DNA of 64,000 bases from Lacisediminihabitans profunda (GCF_008040105.1 NZ_VRMG01000005.1:372001-436000), one strand, 5' to 3'. Positions 27,130 through 35,845 are shown, numbered from the stretch's first letter. Translations and numbers: made by a program. The notes: a model not told the origin generated them from the sequence alone.

Positions 27130-28320
27130 GTGCAGCAAAACCCCAGTGAGTCGGTGCCCGAGCGTGTGCTCTTCGTCCACGCGCATCCCGACGACGAATC
27201 CCTCTCCACCGGCGGCACGATCGCGACCCTCGTGAAGCGGGGAGCGGCGGTCACCGTGGTGACCTGCACGCGCGGTGAGCGGGGGGAAGTAATCCCCGCC
27301 GACCTGCACCACCTCGAGGGGGACCCGGCGGAACTCGCCGCGCACCGTTCGATCGAACTTGCCGCGGCTCTGGCCGTGCTCGGGGTCACCGATCACCGCT
27401 ACCTGGGCGCCGCTGGTGCGCGTTGGGCCGACCTGCCTCCCCGGATCTATACCGATTCGGGCATGCGCTGGGGCTCCGATGGGGCCGAGCCGGCGGAGAC
27501 CATCGCCGACGACTCCCTCTGCGCCGCCCCGTTCGGCGAGGTCGCGGCCGACCTCGCGACCGTGATCGACTCGGTGCAAGCGACCGCCGTGGTCAGCTAC
27601 GACTCTCGAGGCGGCTACGGGCATCCCGACCACGTGCGCGCCCACGAGGCCGCTCGTCGGGCCGCCGAGGTGATGGGGGTGCCGTTCTTCGCCATCCAGC
27701 CAGCGGGGGCGGCCGCGACCGTGCGCGTCGACGTGAGCGACGCGCTCGCCCAGAAGGCGGATGCCCTGCGCGCCCACCGCAGCCAGGTCACGGTGGAGGG
27801 CGACCGGTACTCGCTCTCGAGCGGACCGAGCCACCCGATCGCCGCGGAGGAGTCCTACGCGATCGTTCGCCCCGACCAACCGGGAACCGTCGCCTGGAAG
27901 GACCAGGGCTTCGGCATCCACCTCTTCGCCTGGATCATCGCCCTCATCGTCGGCGCGGCCGTGGGCGGCATCGCCACGGTCAACCACCAGGCCACCCTGT
28001 CCGTGGGCGGCCTCACGATCGGCATCGGCATCATCGCCACCCTGGTGATCACGGCCGCCCTACTCGTGGGCCTTCGGCTCGTGTTCGGCGGTCGCCTGGT
28101 CGCCGGAATCGCGGCGTTCGGCCAGCTTGCGGTGATCGGGGCGCTCTCCCTCACCGGCAGCGGCGGCTCCATCCTCGTCCCCGCGAATGTCGCGGGCTAC
28201 CTGCTCACCTACGGCCCGGCCCTCATCGCCCTCCTGGTGCTCGCCTGGCCGTCGGTCGGCACCTTCCGCCGCGATAAGATTGCAGTCAGGCCCGAAACGA
28301 AGGGAACGTCCTCACCGTGA
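27130..28320 (+). CDS. PIG-L/MshB-like deacetylase fused to a four-helix membrane domain
   Basis: A 396-residue protein. Residues 1-260 or so are a LmbE/PIG-L zinc deacetylase: HAHPDDES near residue 17 (zinc-binding His-Pro-Asp-Asp) and the second motif GGYGHPDHVRAHEAARRA near 165. The C-terminal 130 residues hold about four membrane helices starting at IHLFAWIIALIVG. This is the mshB (mycothiol GlcNAc-Ins deacetylase) class by motif and by neighbours. As I recall, in mycobacteria mshB is followed by a separate small membrane-protein gene and then fdxC-dapC, so this looks like a fusion of the two. The stop overlaps the fdxA start by 4 bp. Confidence 0.8.
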   Translation: MQQNPSESVPERVLFVHAHPDDESLSTGGTIATLVKRGAAVTVVTCTRGERGEVIPADLHHLEGDPAELAAHRSIELAAALAVLGVTDHRYLGAAGARWADLPPRIYTDSGMRWGSDGAEPAETIADDSLCAAPFGEVAADLATVIDSVQATAVVSYDSRGGYGHPDHVRAHEAARRAAEVMGVPFFAIQPAGAAATVRVDVSDALAQKADALRAHRSQVTVEGDRYSLSSGPSHPIAAEESYAIVRPDQPGTVAWKDQGFGIHLFAWIIALIVGAAVGGIATVNHQATLSVGGLTIGIGIIATLVITAALLVGLRLVFGGRLVAGIAAFGQLAVIGALSLTGSGGSILVPANVAGYLLTYGPALIALLVLAWPSVGTFRRDKIAVRPETKGTSSP

Positions 28321-28643
28321 CTTACGTCATTGCCCTCCCGTGCGTGGATGTGAAAGACCGTGCGTGCATCGACGAGTGTCCGGTCGACTGCATCTACGAG
28401 GGCGACCGGATGCTGTACATCCACCCCGACGAGTGCGTCGACTGCGGCGCGTGCGAACCCGTGTGTCCCGTCGAGGCCATCTACTACGAGGACGACGTCC
28501 CGGAGCAGTGGGCCGAGTACTACAAGGCGAACGTGGAGTTCTTCGACGAGGTCGGCTCTCCCGGTGGCGCGGCCAAGGTGGGCGTGATCCACAAGGACCA
28601 CCCGATCGTCTCCGCCCTCCCGCCCCAGGCCGTCGGGGTCTAG
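28317..28643 (+). CDS. fdxA: Seven-iron ferredoxin (3Fe-4S/4Fe-4S)
   Basis: A 108-residue FdxA/FdxC-type ferredoxin. The cysteine pattern DRACIDECPVDCIY followed by CVDCGACEPVCP is that of the 3Fe-4S plus 4Fe-4S proteins, and the C-terminal extension (EYYKANVEFFDEVGSPGGA) is the usual actinobacterial one. GTG 28317 overlaps the previous stop and dapC starts at the base after its own stop. It donates electrons to reductive enzymes; the partner here is not evident. Confidence 0.95.
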   Translation: MTYVIALPCVDVKDRACIDECPVDCIYEGDRMLYIHPDECVDCGACEPVCPVEAIYYEDDVPEQWAEYYKANVEFFDEVGSPGGAAKVGVIHKDHPIVSALPPQAVGV

Positions 28644-29753
28644 GTGCCGCTCCGGCTTCCCGACTACCCCTGGGACTCGCTCGAACCGTTCGCCGAGAGG
28701 GCGCGCGCGCATCCCGGCGGAATCGTCGACCTCTCGGTGGGGTCCCCGGTGGATCCGACGCCCGCGATCATCCGCGAGTCGCTCGCCGCCGCGACCGACG
28801 CCCATGCCTATCCGCTCACGGCGGGAACCCCGGCGCTGCGCGAGGCGATCGTCGAGTGGTTCGCTCGCCGACGCGGCGTCGACGACCTCACGGTGGCGAA
28901 CGTGCTGCCGACCATCGGCTCGAAGGAGTTCATCGCCGGCCTGCCGCTCTGGCTCGGTCTCGGCGCGGGCGACGTCGTGGTGCAGCCGACCCTGGCCTAC
29001 CCGACCTACGCCGTCGGGGCGGCCCTCGCCGGCGCGACGGTCTTCTCGAGTGATGACCCGGCGGAGTGGCCGGAGAGCACCAGGCTCATCTGGGTGAACA
29101 GTCCGGGCAACCCCGACGGGCGCGTGCTCGGCGTCGATGAACTCGCGGCGGCCGTCGCCCGGGCGCGGGAGCTCGGTGCGGTCATCGCGAGCGACGAGTG
29201 CTACGCCGAACTCGGCTGGGACGACGAATTCGCCGATCGCGCGACACCGAGCATCCTCGACCCTGCCGTGATCCACGGCGACCGCAGCTCGGTGCTGTGC
29301 GTCTACTCGCTCAGCAAGCAGTCCAACCTGGCCGGCTACCGTGCCGGATTCGTCGCCGGCTGCAGCCGCATCCTCGGCGAGCTCCTCGCGGTGCGCAAGC
29401 ACCTCGGCACGCTTCCCCCGGCGCCGATCCAGGCGGCCATGATCACCGCTCTCGGGGATGACCGCCACGTGCAGGAACAGAAGGACCGGTACCGCGTGCG
29501 CCGGGCGAGGCTCTCCGCCGCGCTCGAGGCCGCCGGGTATCGCATCGACGAGAGCCGGGGCGGGCTCTACCTCTGGGCGACGAGGGGCGGCGACGCCTGG
29601 CAGACGGTGGCCGACCTCGCCGACCTCGGCATCCTCGTGGTGCCGGGGACCTTCTACGGCGAGGCCGACGCCCAGCACGTACGGGTCGCCCTCACCGCCA
29701 CCGACGAGGCGATCGGCACGGCCGTGGAGCGTCTGGGCGCCCGCTCAAAGTAG
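28644..29753 (+). CDS. dapC: N-succinyldiaminopimelate aminotransferase
   Basis: A 369-residue fold-type I PLP aminotransferase. The PLP lysine is in YSLSKQSNLAGYRAGF near residue 225, with SDECYAELGWD carrying the cofactor-binding aspartate and tyrosine and NSPGNPDGRV before it. It starts directly after fdxA. The adjacency to fdxA and to dapD and dapE a few kilobases away identifies it as DapC of the succinylase lysine/DAP pathway, converting N-succinyl-2-amino-6-ketopimelate to N-succinyl-DAP. Confidence 0.88.
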   Translation: MPLRLPDYPWDSLEPFAERARAHPGGIVDLSVGSPVDPTPAIIRESLAAATDAHAYPLTAGTPALREAIVEWFARRRGVDDLTVANVLPTIGSKEFIAGLPLWLGLGAGDVVVQPTLAYPTYAVGAALAGATVFSSDDPAEWPESTRLIWVNSPGNPDGRVLGVDELAAAVARARELGAVIASDECYAELGWDDEFADRATPSILDPAVIHGDRSSVLCVYSLSKQSNLAGYRAGFVAGCSRILGELLAVRKHLGTLPPAPIQAAMITALGDDRHVQEQKDRYRVRRARLSAALEAAGYRIDESRGGLYLWATRGGDAWQTVADLADLGILVVPGTFYGEADAQHVRVALTATDEAIGTAVERLGARSK

Positions 29754-29815
29754 CTGTTCCCTCCAAGTAAAAGGCGCATTCCTTGGTGGATGCGACGGTC
29801 GACCTCCCGGCCAAT

Positions 29816-29821
29816 TAGGCT
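29816..29821 (+). promoter_or_regulatory. -10 box for leaderless citrate synthase gene
   Basis: TAGGCT is 6 nt before GTG 29828; no ribosome binding site intervenes. Confidence 0.5.
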
Positions 29822-29827
29822 GTATGC

Positions 29828-31126
29828 GTGAACGACGCTGCCAATGACAACGCCGCTAAGGCAACCCTGCACTTTCCGGGGGGAACCGCGGACTTTCCCA
29901 TACTGAAGAGCGTCGACGGCGCGTCGAGCATCGACATCTCGTCCTTCACCAGGCAGACCGGATACACGGCCCTCGACCAGGGCTTCGTGAACACCGCCGC
30001 CACGAAGAGTGCGATCACCTACATCGACGGCGACCAGGGCATCCTGCGCTATCGCGGCTACGGCATCGAAGACATCGCCGCCAATTCGACCTATCTCGAG
30101 GTGGCCTGGCTGCTCATCTACGGCAACCTGCCGTCGCCGTCGGAGCTCGAGGCCTTCGAGGAGAGGGTGCGGCGCCACACCCTCCTGCATGAGGACCTGC
30201 GTCGCTTCTTCGATGCGCTGCCGCACAACGCGCATCCGATGTCCGTGCTCTCGAGCGCCGTGTCCGCCCTCTCCACGTTCTACGAAGACTCGCTGAGCGT
30301 GCACGACCCGGAGCAGGTCGAGCTCTCCACCATCCGGTTGCTCGCCAAGCTGCCCGTGATCGCGGCCTACGCGCACAAGAAGAGTCTCGGCCAGGCGTTC
30401 CTCTATCCGGACAACTCGCTGAGTTTCACCGACAACTTCCTCAAGCTCAACTTCGGCAACATGGCCGAGCCGTACGAGGTCAACCCGGTCGTCTCCCGGG
30501 CGCTCGAGCGGCTGCTGATCCTGCACGAAGACCACGAGCAGAACGCGTCGACGTCCACGGTGCGACTGGTCGGATCCACCGAGGCCAACATGTTCGCCTC
30601 CATCTCGGCGGGGATCAACGCGCTCTACGGCCCGCTGCACGGCGGGGCGAACGAGGCGGTGCTCAAGATGCTCGGCGAGATCAAGGCCAGCGGCGAGAGC
30701 GTGGAGAAGTTCGTCGAGAGGGTCAAGAACAAGGAAGACGGCATCCGCCTGATGGGCTTCGGCCATCGCGTGTACAAGAACTTCGACCCGCGCGCCAAGC
30801 TCGTGAAGGAGAGCGCGGACGAGGTGCTCAAGGCGCTCGGTGTGCAGGACGACCTGCTCGACATCGCCAAGGAGCTCGAGGCCGTCGCCCTCGCCGACGA
30901 CTACTTCATCGAGCGCAAGCTGTATCCCAACGTGGACTTCTACACCGGCGTGATCTACAAGGCGATGGGATTCCCGCCGCGCATGTTCACGGTGCTGTTC
31001 GCGATCGGGCGGCTTCCCGGCTGGATCGCGCACTGGCGCGAGATGAACGAAGACAAGGCGACCAAGATCGGCCGGCCGCAGCAGCTCTACACGGGCGCTC
31101 CCGCGCGCGACTGGCCCGCGCGCTAG
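29828..31126 (+). CDS. gltA: Citrate synthase
   Basis: A 432-residue type II (hexameric) citrate synthase. It condenses oxaloacetate and acetyl-CoA at the head of the TCA cycle. Signature segments are YIDGDQGILRYRGYGIEDIA near residue 60, GPLHGGANEAVLKML near 268, the catalytic-histidine block GFGHRVYKNFDPRA near 310, and the aspartate in VDFYTGVIYKAMGFP near 365. Length is standard. It is monocistronic, with its own leaderless promoter, between dapC and the convergent dapD. Confidence 0.95.
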   Translation: MNDAANDNAAKATLHFPGGTADFPILKSVDGASSIDISSFTRQTGYTALDQGFVNTAATKSAITYIDGDQGILRYRGYGIEDIAANSTYLEVAWLLIYGNLPSPSELEAFEERVRRHTLLHEDLRRFFDALPHNAHPMSVLSSAVSALSTFYEDSLSVHDPEQVELSTIRLLAKLPVIAAYAHKKSLGQAFLYPDNSLSFTDNFLKLNFGNMAEPYEVNPVVSRALERLLILHEDHEQNASTSTVRLVGSTEANMFASISAGINALYGPLHGGANEAVLKMLGEIKASGESVEKFVERVKNKEDGIRLMGFGHRVYKNFDPRAKLVKESADEVLKALGVQDDLLDIAKELEAVALADDYFIERKLYPNVDFYTGVIYKAMGFPPRMFTVLFAIGRLPGWIAHWREMNEDKATKIGRPQQLYTGAPARDWPAR

Positions 31127-31489
31127 CAGGGGCTTCGCGCACAGCGTGGTGTCGGGTGGCCTTGCGGCGTCACCGTTGTGCCGGACCTGGGGCCCGGCGT
31201 GGTTCACGCTCTCGCCCCGGTGTGGTCGACGCTCTCGCCCCGGTGCCTGCAATGGTCCCGGTCGAGCACCCCGCGTGGCTGGCGGCATGCTGCCTTCCTC
31301 GCGGAGGGAATTGTGTCCCTCCATGGCGGGAAAACTGCATGGCGGAGGGAGGCGTAACCCCCGCCGCGATGCGGTTTCCCCGCCGCGAGGGTGCGCCGTG
31401 GTTGTGGCCGAGGGCGTAACTCCCGCCGCGACGTCGTGACTCCCGCCGCGGGCGATCGCTGGCGAGTGCCGCCGTAGCCCCCGCGCGGG
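31127..31489. repeat. Repeat-rich non-coding region between gltA and dapD
   Basis: This 363-bp convergent intergenic region has no credible gene. It contains a 17-bp direct repeat (31206-31222 and 31229-31245, ACGCTCTCGCCCCGGTG); a GGAGGGA/TCCCTCC hairpin (31303-31309 and 31316-31322); a larger imperfect inverted repeat (about 31325-31350 against 31361-31387); and three related 17-mers based on CGTAACTCCCGCCGCGA (31353-31369, 31415-31431, 31435-31451). It may act as a bidirectional terminator. Confidence 0.6.
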
Positions 31490-32425
31490 CTAGGTGTGCA
31501 GCGCCGAGTTGAGCTCGACGCCGGTGCCGGAGCGCGCAAGCACCTCGACCGCGCCGGTGACCGAATTGCGGCGGAAGAGGAGGCCGGCCACCCCCGACAG
31601 CTCAGCCGCCTTCACTATGCGTGGTTCGCCGCCGAGCAGCACGACCTTCGTGCCGGCGGTCACGTAGAGCCCGGCCTCGACGACCGAGTCGTCGCCGATG
31701 GAGATGCCGATTCCCGAGTTGGCGCCGAGCAACGCCCGTTCGCCGACCTCGACTCGCCGGGTGCCGCCGCCCGACAGGGTACCCATGATGGATGCGCCGC
31801 CGCCGATGTCCGAGCCGTCGCCGATCACGACGCCCTGCGACACGCGTCCCTCGACCATGGAGGTGCCGAGGGTGCCGGCGTTGAAGTTGACGAAGCCCTC
31901 GTGCATGACGGTCGTGCCGGGGGCGAGGTGTGCTCCCAGCCGAACGCGGGAGGCGTCGGCGATGCGCACTCGGGCCGGGGACACGTAGTCCAGCAGCCGG
32001 GGGAACTTGTCGATTCCGGTCGCGGCGATGCCCTGGCGCTGCAGCATCGGCCGCAACCGGTCGAAGTCACTCGGATGCACCGGGCCGGCGTTGGTCCACA
32101 CGACGATCGGCAGTTGCCCGAAGATGCCGTCGAGGTTGATCGTGTTCGGTCGCACCAGCAGGTGGCTGAGCAGGTGCAGCCGGAGGTACGCGTCCGGGGT
32201 GGAGGCCGGGGCCGCGTCGAGATCGATCTGCACCGTGACGAAGTCCACCCGCACGTTGCGGCGGTCGTCTGCCCCGGTGAGGGCCTCGAGGTCGGCGGGG
32301 GCGATGTACGGGTCGCGCCCGGCCGGGAGCTCGCCGAGCGTGGGGGAGGGGAACCAGGTGTCGAGCACCGTTCCGTCGCCGGCGATGGTCGCGAGTCCGT
32401 AGCCCCAGGCTGCTCGTTGAGTCAT
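31490..32425 (-). CDS. dapD: Tetrahydrodipicolinate N-succinyltransferase
   Basis: A 311-residue left-handed beta-helix acyltransferase of the actinobacterial DapD type. It adds succinyl to tetrahydrodipicolinate. Hexapeptide-like repeats run from about residue 155 ([20 protein letters not shown], then [21 protein letters not shown]) to [19 protein letters not shown]. The N-terminus ([21 protein letters not shown]) is typical. The ATG is 6 nt after a TAACCT -10 box, so the message is probably leaderless. It is transcribed divergently from dapE, its pathway partner. Confidence 0.94.
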   Translation of the reverse strand: MTQRAAWGYGLATIAGDGTVLDTWFPSPTLGELPAGRDPYIAPADLEALTGADDRRNVRVDFVTVQIDLDAAPASTPDAYLRLHLLSHLLVRPNTINLDGIFGQLPIVVWTNAGPVHPSDFDRLRPMLQRQGIAATGIDKFPRLLDYVSPARVRIADASRVRLGAHLAPGTTVMHEGFVNFNAGTLGTSMVEGRVSQGVVIGDGSDIGGGASIMGTLSGGGTRRVEVGERALLGANSGIGISIGDDSVVEAGLYVTAGTKVVLLGGEPRIVKAAELSGVAGLLFRRNSVTGAVEVLARSGTGVELNSALHT

Positions 32426-32466
32426 GGTCCAAGGTTAGCGATCCGACTGCGGATAAACTGACGCGC
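32426..32466. promoter_or_regulatory. Bidirectional leaderless promoter of dapD and dapE
   Basis: Only 41 bp separate the two start codons. Minus-strand -10 TAACCT (32437-32432) is 6 nt before the dapD ATG; plus-strand -10 TAAACT (32454-32459) is 7 nt before the dapE ATG. With a 17-bp spacer, the -35 of each promoter falls on the -10 of the other (32431-32436 and 32455-32460). Confidence 0.6.
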
Positions 32467-33558
32467 ATGCCTGACGCCGATTCGATGCCCGTGCTCGACC
32501 TCGCCGCACCCTCGATCGATATCACTCGGCAACTGTGCGACATCGAGTCCGTGTCCGGGAACGAGGCATCGATCGCCGACGCGATCGTGGCATCGCTCGC
32601 CGGTCTCGACCACCTCGAGGTGACCAGGGATGGCGACGCCATCGTCGCCCGCACCAGGCTGGGGCGAGACAAGCGGGTGGTGATCGCCGGCCACATCGAC
32701 ACGGTTCCCGTGAACCACAATCTGCCCACGCGCTTCGAGACGATCGACGGGATCGACTACCTCTGGGGGCGCGGCACCGTCGACATGAAGGCCGGCGTGG
32801 CCGTGCAGCTCAAGCTCGCCGTGGAACTCGTCGACCCCGCCGTGGACATCACCTGGATCTGGTACGACCACGAGGAGGTCTCCGCCGAACTCAACGGCCT
32901 CGGCCGGCTCGCCGAACATCGCCCGGACCTGCTCGCGGGTGACTTCGCGATCCTCGGCGAGCCCACCAACTCCACGGTCGAGGGCGGCTGCAACGGCAAC
33001 CTCCGCGTGGAACTGCGCACGTTCGGCACCCGCGCGCACTCCGCCCGGGCGTGGGTCGGCCACAACGCCATCCATGACGCGGCCTCGATCCTCGCCGTGC
33101 TCGCCGCCTACGAGCCGCGCGAGGTCGAGGTCGAGGGACTGGTCTATCGCGAGGGCCTCAATGCCGTCGGGATCTCCGGCGGGGTGGCCGGCAACATCAT
33201 CCCGGACGAGTGCATGGTGCACGTGAATTACCGCTTCGCGCCGAGCCGCTCGGGCGCGGAGGCCGTCGACCACCTGCGCGGACTCTTCCCGGGAATCGAC
33301 CTCACCGTCGTGGACCTCGCGGAGGGGGCGCGCCCCGGGCTCGATGCGCCGCTCGCGAAGGACTTCCTCGCCGCGGTCGGCGGCACGGCCACCCCCAAGT
33401 ACGGCTGGACGGATGTCGCCCGCTTCTCGGCCATCGGCATCCCGGCGGTCAACTACGGACCGGGGGACCCCCTCAAGGCGCACGCGGACGACGAGCGCGT
33501 CGCACTCGAGCAGATCACGGAGTGCGAACGGGGACTGCGGGCGTGGCTCACGGCCTAA
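32467..33558 (+). CDS. dapE: Succinyl-diaminopimelate desuccinylase
   Basis: A 363-residue M20-family zinc amidohydrolase. It hydrolyses N-succinyl-LL-DAP to LL-DAP and succinate. Metal-site motifs are AGHIDTVPVN (His and Asp, near residue 79), WGRGTVDMKAGVA (bridging Asp, near 100), DHEEVSAELNG (catalytic Glu pair, near 140) and GEPTNSTVEGGCNGN. The dimerisation domain follows. The last base of its TAA overlaps the ATG of the next gene. Confidence 0.94.
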   Translation: MPDADSMPVLDLAAPSIDITRQLCDIESVSGNEASIADAIVASLAGLDHLEVTRDGDAIVARTRLGRDKRVVIAGHIDTVPVNHNLPTRFETIDGIDYLWGRGTVDMKAGVAVQLKLAVELVDPAVDITWIWYDHEEVSAELNGLGRLAEHRPDLLAGDFAILGEPTNSTVEGGCNGNLRVELRTFGTRAHSARAWVGHNAIHDAASILAVLAAYEPREVEVEGLVYREGLNAVGISGGVAGNIIPDECMVHVNYRFAPSRSGAEAVDHLRGLFPGIDLTVVDLAEGARPGLDAPLAKDFLAAVGGTATPKYGWTDVARFSAIGIPAVNYGPGDPLKAHADDERVALEQITECERGLRAWLTA

Positions 33559-34766
33559 TGCCGGCGCTGCCCACCCCGGTGGTCGTGAGGTATCGCCTCA
33601 CGCCGTGGTGGCTGCGGGTACTCGCCGTCTGGGTCGTCTCCCGGGTGGTCACGACCATGCTGATGCTGCTCTTCGCGAGCTGGCAGGAGAAGAACCCGTG
33701 GACGGGTCCCCGCCCCGGCCTCCTCGCCTTCTCGCAGCTCTGGGACAGCGTCTGGTACCACATCGTGGCGGTGAGCGGATATCCGAGCGTGCTGCCGCGC
33801 GGTGCCGACGGGCACGTGGCCGAGAACGCGTGGGCCTTCCTTCCCGGCTATCCAGCAGTCTCCCGCCTCGTGATGACCGTCACCGGCCTGCCCTGGGAGC
33901 CGGTCTCGGTGTTCCTGTCCGTGGCGTTCTCCCTCGGCGCGGCGTTGATGGCGTACAGGCTCTTCCGACTCATCCTGCCGGCCGGCACCTCGCTCTTTGC
34001 GGTGACGCTCTTCTGCTTCGCCCCGCTGTCGCCCCTCTACCAGGTGGCCTACGCGGAATCCATGCACCTCTTCCTGCTCGCCCTCGCCCTCTACTTGCTG
34101 GTGCGGCGTCGCTACTGGCTGCTCTTTCCCGTGGTCGCCGTCATGGCCCTCACCCGGCCGAGCGGGCTCGCCTTCGCCCTCGCCCTCGGCCTGCACATCG
34201 TGCACCGCGTCGTCACCCGGGCGCGCGACCCCTTCCCGCTCGCCGACGGCGTCCTCGCCTCCGCTCTGGCGCTCTTCAGCCTCGCCATGGGGCTCGCCTG
34301 GCCTCTGCTGGCGTGGGTGGTGACCGGATCCGCCTCCGCCTACACCGACACCGAGCTGGCCTGGCGCGTGCCCTACATCGGCTACACCGAGCTCATGCCC
34401 TTCGCCGCCTGGATTCAGGGCGCGCAATTCTGGGGAGCGCAATGGGGGATCGGCCTGTTCGCCGTGCCGCTCCTGTTCCTCGCGGTCGGGCTCTTCGCCG
34501 TGTTCCTGTTCATCCCGCCCGTGCGCCGGCTCGGCGTCGACCTGCGATTCTGGTCGGCGAGCTACGCAGTGTACCTGCTCGCCGTGTTCTTCCCGCAGTC
34601 GAGCACCTTCCGGCTGCTGGTACCGCTGTTCCCCCTGCTCGGGGCGGTCGCGCAGCCGCGATCCCCGGTGTATCGCGTGGCGATCGTCGCCCTCTGCATC
34701 GCCGGGCAGGTCGGCTGGCTGTACGCCTGCTGGTGGGTCAACGGCTACGACTGGACTCCGCCCTAA
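33558..34766 (+). CDS. PIG-V-like mannosyltransferase family membrane protein
   Basis: A 402-residue polytopic membrane protein with about ten hydrophobic segments. The early periplasmic motif LWDSVWYHIVAVSGYP (WDxxWY, near residue 60) and the FLPGYP segment match the PIG-V/GT-C mannosyltransferase-like group, which uses polyprenyl-phosphate sugars on the outer face of the membrane. The ATG overlaps the dapE stop (TAATG), so it is co-translated with dapE. The acceptor is unknown; glycolipid or lipoglycan mannosylation is a reasonable inference. Confidence 0.75.
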   Translation: MPALPTPVVVRYRLTPWWLRVLAVWVVSRVVTTMLMLLFASWQEKNPWTGPRPGLLAFSQLWDSVWYHIVAVSGYPSVLPRGADGHVAENAWAFLPGYPAVSRLVMTVTGLPWEPVSVFLSVAFSLGAALMAYRLFRLILPAGTSLFAVTLFCFAPLSPLYQVAYAESMHLFLLALALYLLVRRRYWLLFPVVAVMALTRPSGLAFALALGLHIVHRVVTRARDPFPLADGVLASALALFSLAMGLAWPLLAWVVTGSASAYTDTELAWRVPYIGYTELMPFAAWIQGAQFWGAQWGIGLFAVPLLFLAVGLFAVFLFIPPVRRLGVDLRFWSASYAVYLLAVFFPQSSTFRLLVPLFPLLGAVAQPRSPVYRVAIVALCIAGQVGWLYACWWVNGYDWTPP

Positions 34767-34822
34767 GGCGACACGGGGCGCGATGAAAATGGCTCGTTTT
34801 CGTGGTTGGTGCCGGTGTACGG

Positions 34823-34828
34823 GATAAT
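34823..34828 (+). promoter_or_regulatory. Probable -10 box of the DUF3117 gene
   Basis: GATAAT lies about 30 nt before the ATG at 34858, with AAAGGGG as ribosome binding site in between. A -35 is not obvious. Confidence 0.4.
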
Positions 34829-34857
34829 AGAAGTCATTCCACGAAAGGGGATCACTC

Positions 34858-35034
34858 ATGGCAGCCATGAAGCCGAGGACCGGAGACGGGCCAATGGAGG
34901 CTGTTAAGGAGGGTCGTCTCATCATCGTGCGCGTGCCGCTCGAAGGTGGGGGGCGCCTAGTCGTTTCAGTCAACGACGCCGAGGCCAGGGAACTCCACGA
35001 CGCTCTCGCGGGAGTCGTCGCCGCGGCCAGTTAG
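34858..35034 (+). CDS. DUF3117 micro-protein (Rv1211-like)
   Basis: A 58-residue protein beginning MAAMKPRTGDGPMEAVKEGR and ending ARELHDALAGVVAAAS, the highly conserved actinobacterial DUF3117 sequence. RLIIVRVPLEGGGRLVVSV forms the central beta-hairpin. The ATG at 34858 has AAAGGGG upstream and a GATAAT box further up. The gene is monocistronic and followed by a strong hairpin terminator. Function is not established to my knowledge. Confidence 0.92.
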   Translation: MAAMKPRTGDGPMEAVKEGRLIIVRVPLEGGGRLVVSVNDAEARELHDALAGVVAAAS

Positions 35035-35054
35035 TTCGGACCCACAGGGGACAT

Positions 35055-35083
35055 CGTCGCCGCAGCCACCGGCTGCGGCGACG
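35055..35083. terminator. GC-rich bidirectional hairpin terminator
   Basis: A perfect 13-bp stem (CGTCGCCGCAGCC, 35055-35067, with 35071-35083) and a 3-nt loop lie between the ends of the DUF3117 and O-methyltransferase genes. There is no T-run, as is common for actinobacterial terminators. Confidence 0.8.
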
Positions 35084-35103
35084 TCCGCTTGTCCCGGCGA
35101 GTG

Positions 35104-35733
35104 CTAGCCGAGTTTGGTGATCTGGAGCAGTCCGTCGCCCACGGCGGAGAGCGCGCTGATCACCGCGTCAGACTCGGCGATGGTCGCCAGCAGCGACCGG
35201 TAGCCGGTGACGGTGTCGTCACGCTGGGCCGGATCGGCGACCCGGCCGCGCCACAGCGCGTGTGCCACGAGCACGGTGCCGCCGGCACGCACGAGGCGCA
35301 GCCCGTGTTCGACGTACTGGATGACGTGCTGCGGGTCGGCGTCCACGAGCACGATGTCGTAGGACTGCTCGTTCATCCTGGGCAGAACGTCGAGGGCCCG
35401 GCCGGCGATCATGCGGATGCGGTTTGCCGAGACGCCGGCGTCGATGAAGGACTTGCGGGCGGACTGCTGGTAGTCGAGCTCGAAGTCGATCGAGGTGAGG
35501 GTGGCCCGCGGGGCGCCGGCGAAGAGCCAGAGTCCGCTCACGCCGACACCGGTGCCGATCTCGATGATGCGGGTCGCTGCGGTGGCCGCCGCGACGACGG
35601 CGATCTGGGCGCCCATCGCCGGGCTGACCGGATCGATTCCCAACTCGATCGAGTTGAGGCGTGCCTGGGCGATCGCCGGACTCTCGACGACGATCTCCTC
35701 GGCGAATTTCCAGCTCGACTCTTTGTCTGCCAC
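35104..35733 (-). CDS. SAM-dependent O-methyltransferase (Rv1220c-like)
   Basis: A 209-residue class I methyltransferase of the caffeoyl-CoA/catechol O-methyltransferase family. SAM motif I is IIEIGTGVGVSGLWLF near residue 60, motif II carries TSIDFELDYQQ, and DIVLVDADPQHVIQYVEHGLRLVRAGG (near 120-147) holds the post-III aspartates. GTG 35733 is selected since AAGGAG lies 5 nt before it; a longer in-frame start exists but lacks a ribosome binding site. It lies between DUF3117 and tatB as in mycobacteria. The substrate is unknown. Confidence 0.88.
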   Translation of the reverse strand: MADKESSWKFAEEIVVESPAIAQARLNSIELGIDPVSPAMGAQIAVVAAATAATRIIEIGTGVGVSGLWLFAGAPRATLTSIDFELDYQQSARKSFIDAGVSANRIRMIAGRALDVLPRMNEQSYDIVLVDADPQHVIQYVEHGLRLVRAGGTVLVAHALWRGRVADPAQRDDTVTGYRSLLATIAESDAVISALSAVGDGLLQITKLG

Positions 35734-35833
35734 GTGCACTCCTTGTTCCTCCCCAGCGTAGGCGAGGGTAGCTCCGCCGGGGGTTAGCCCGGGCAGCGCG
35801 TCAGACTGCGCACGGCGCACGCCTCGCCGGGGT

Positions 35834-35839
35834 TAAGCT
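35834..35839 (+). promoter_or_regulatory. -10 box for leaderless tatB
   Basis: TAAGCT is 6 nt before GTG 35846; no ribosome binding site is present. Confidence 0.5.
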
Positions 35840-35845
35840 GAACGA

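Noticed and set aside
34766-34822. GAAAA/TTTTC hairpin after the mannosyltransferase gene as a terminator
   Set aside because: The stem is only about 5 bp and AT-rich; too weak to call.
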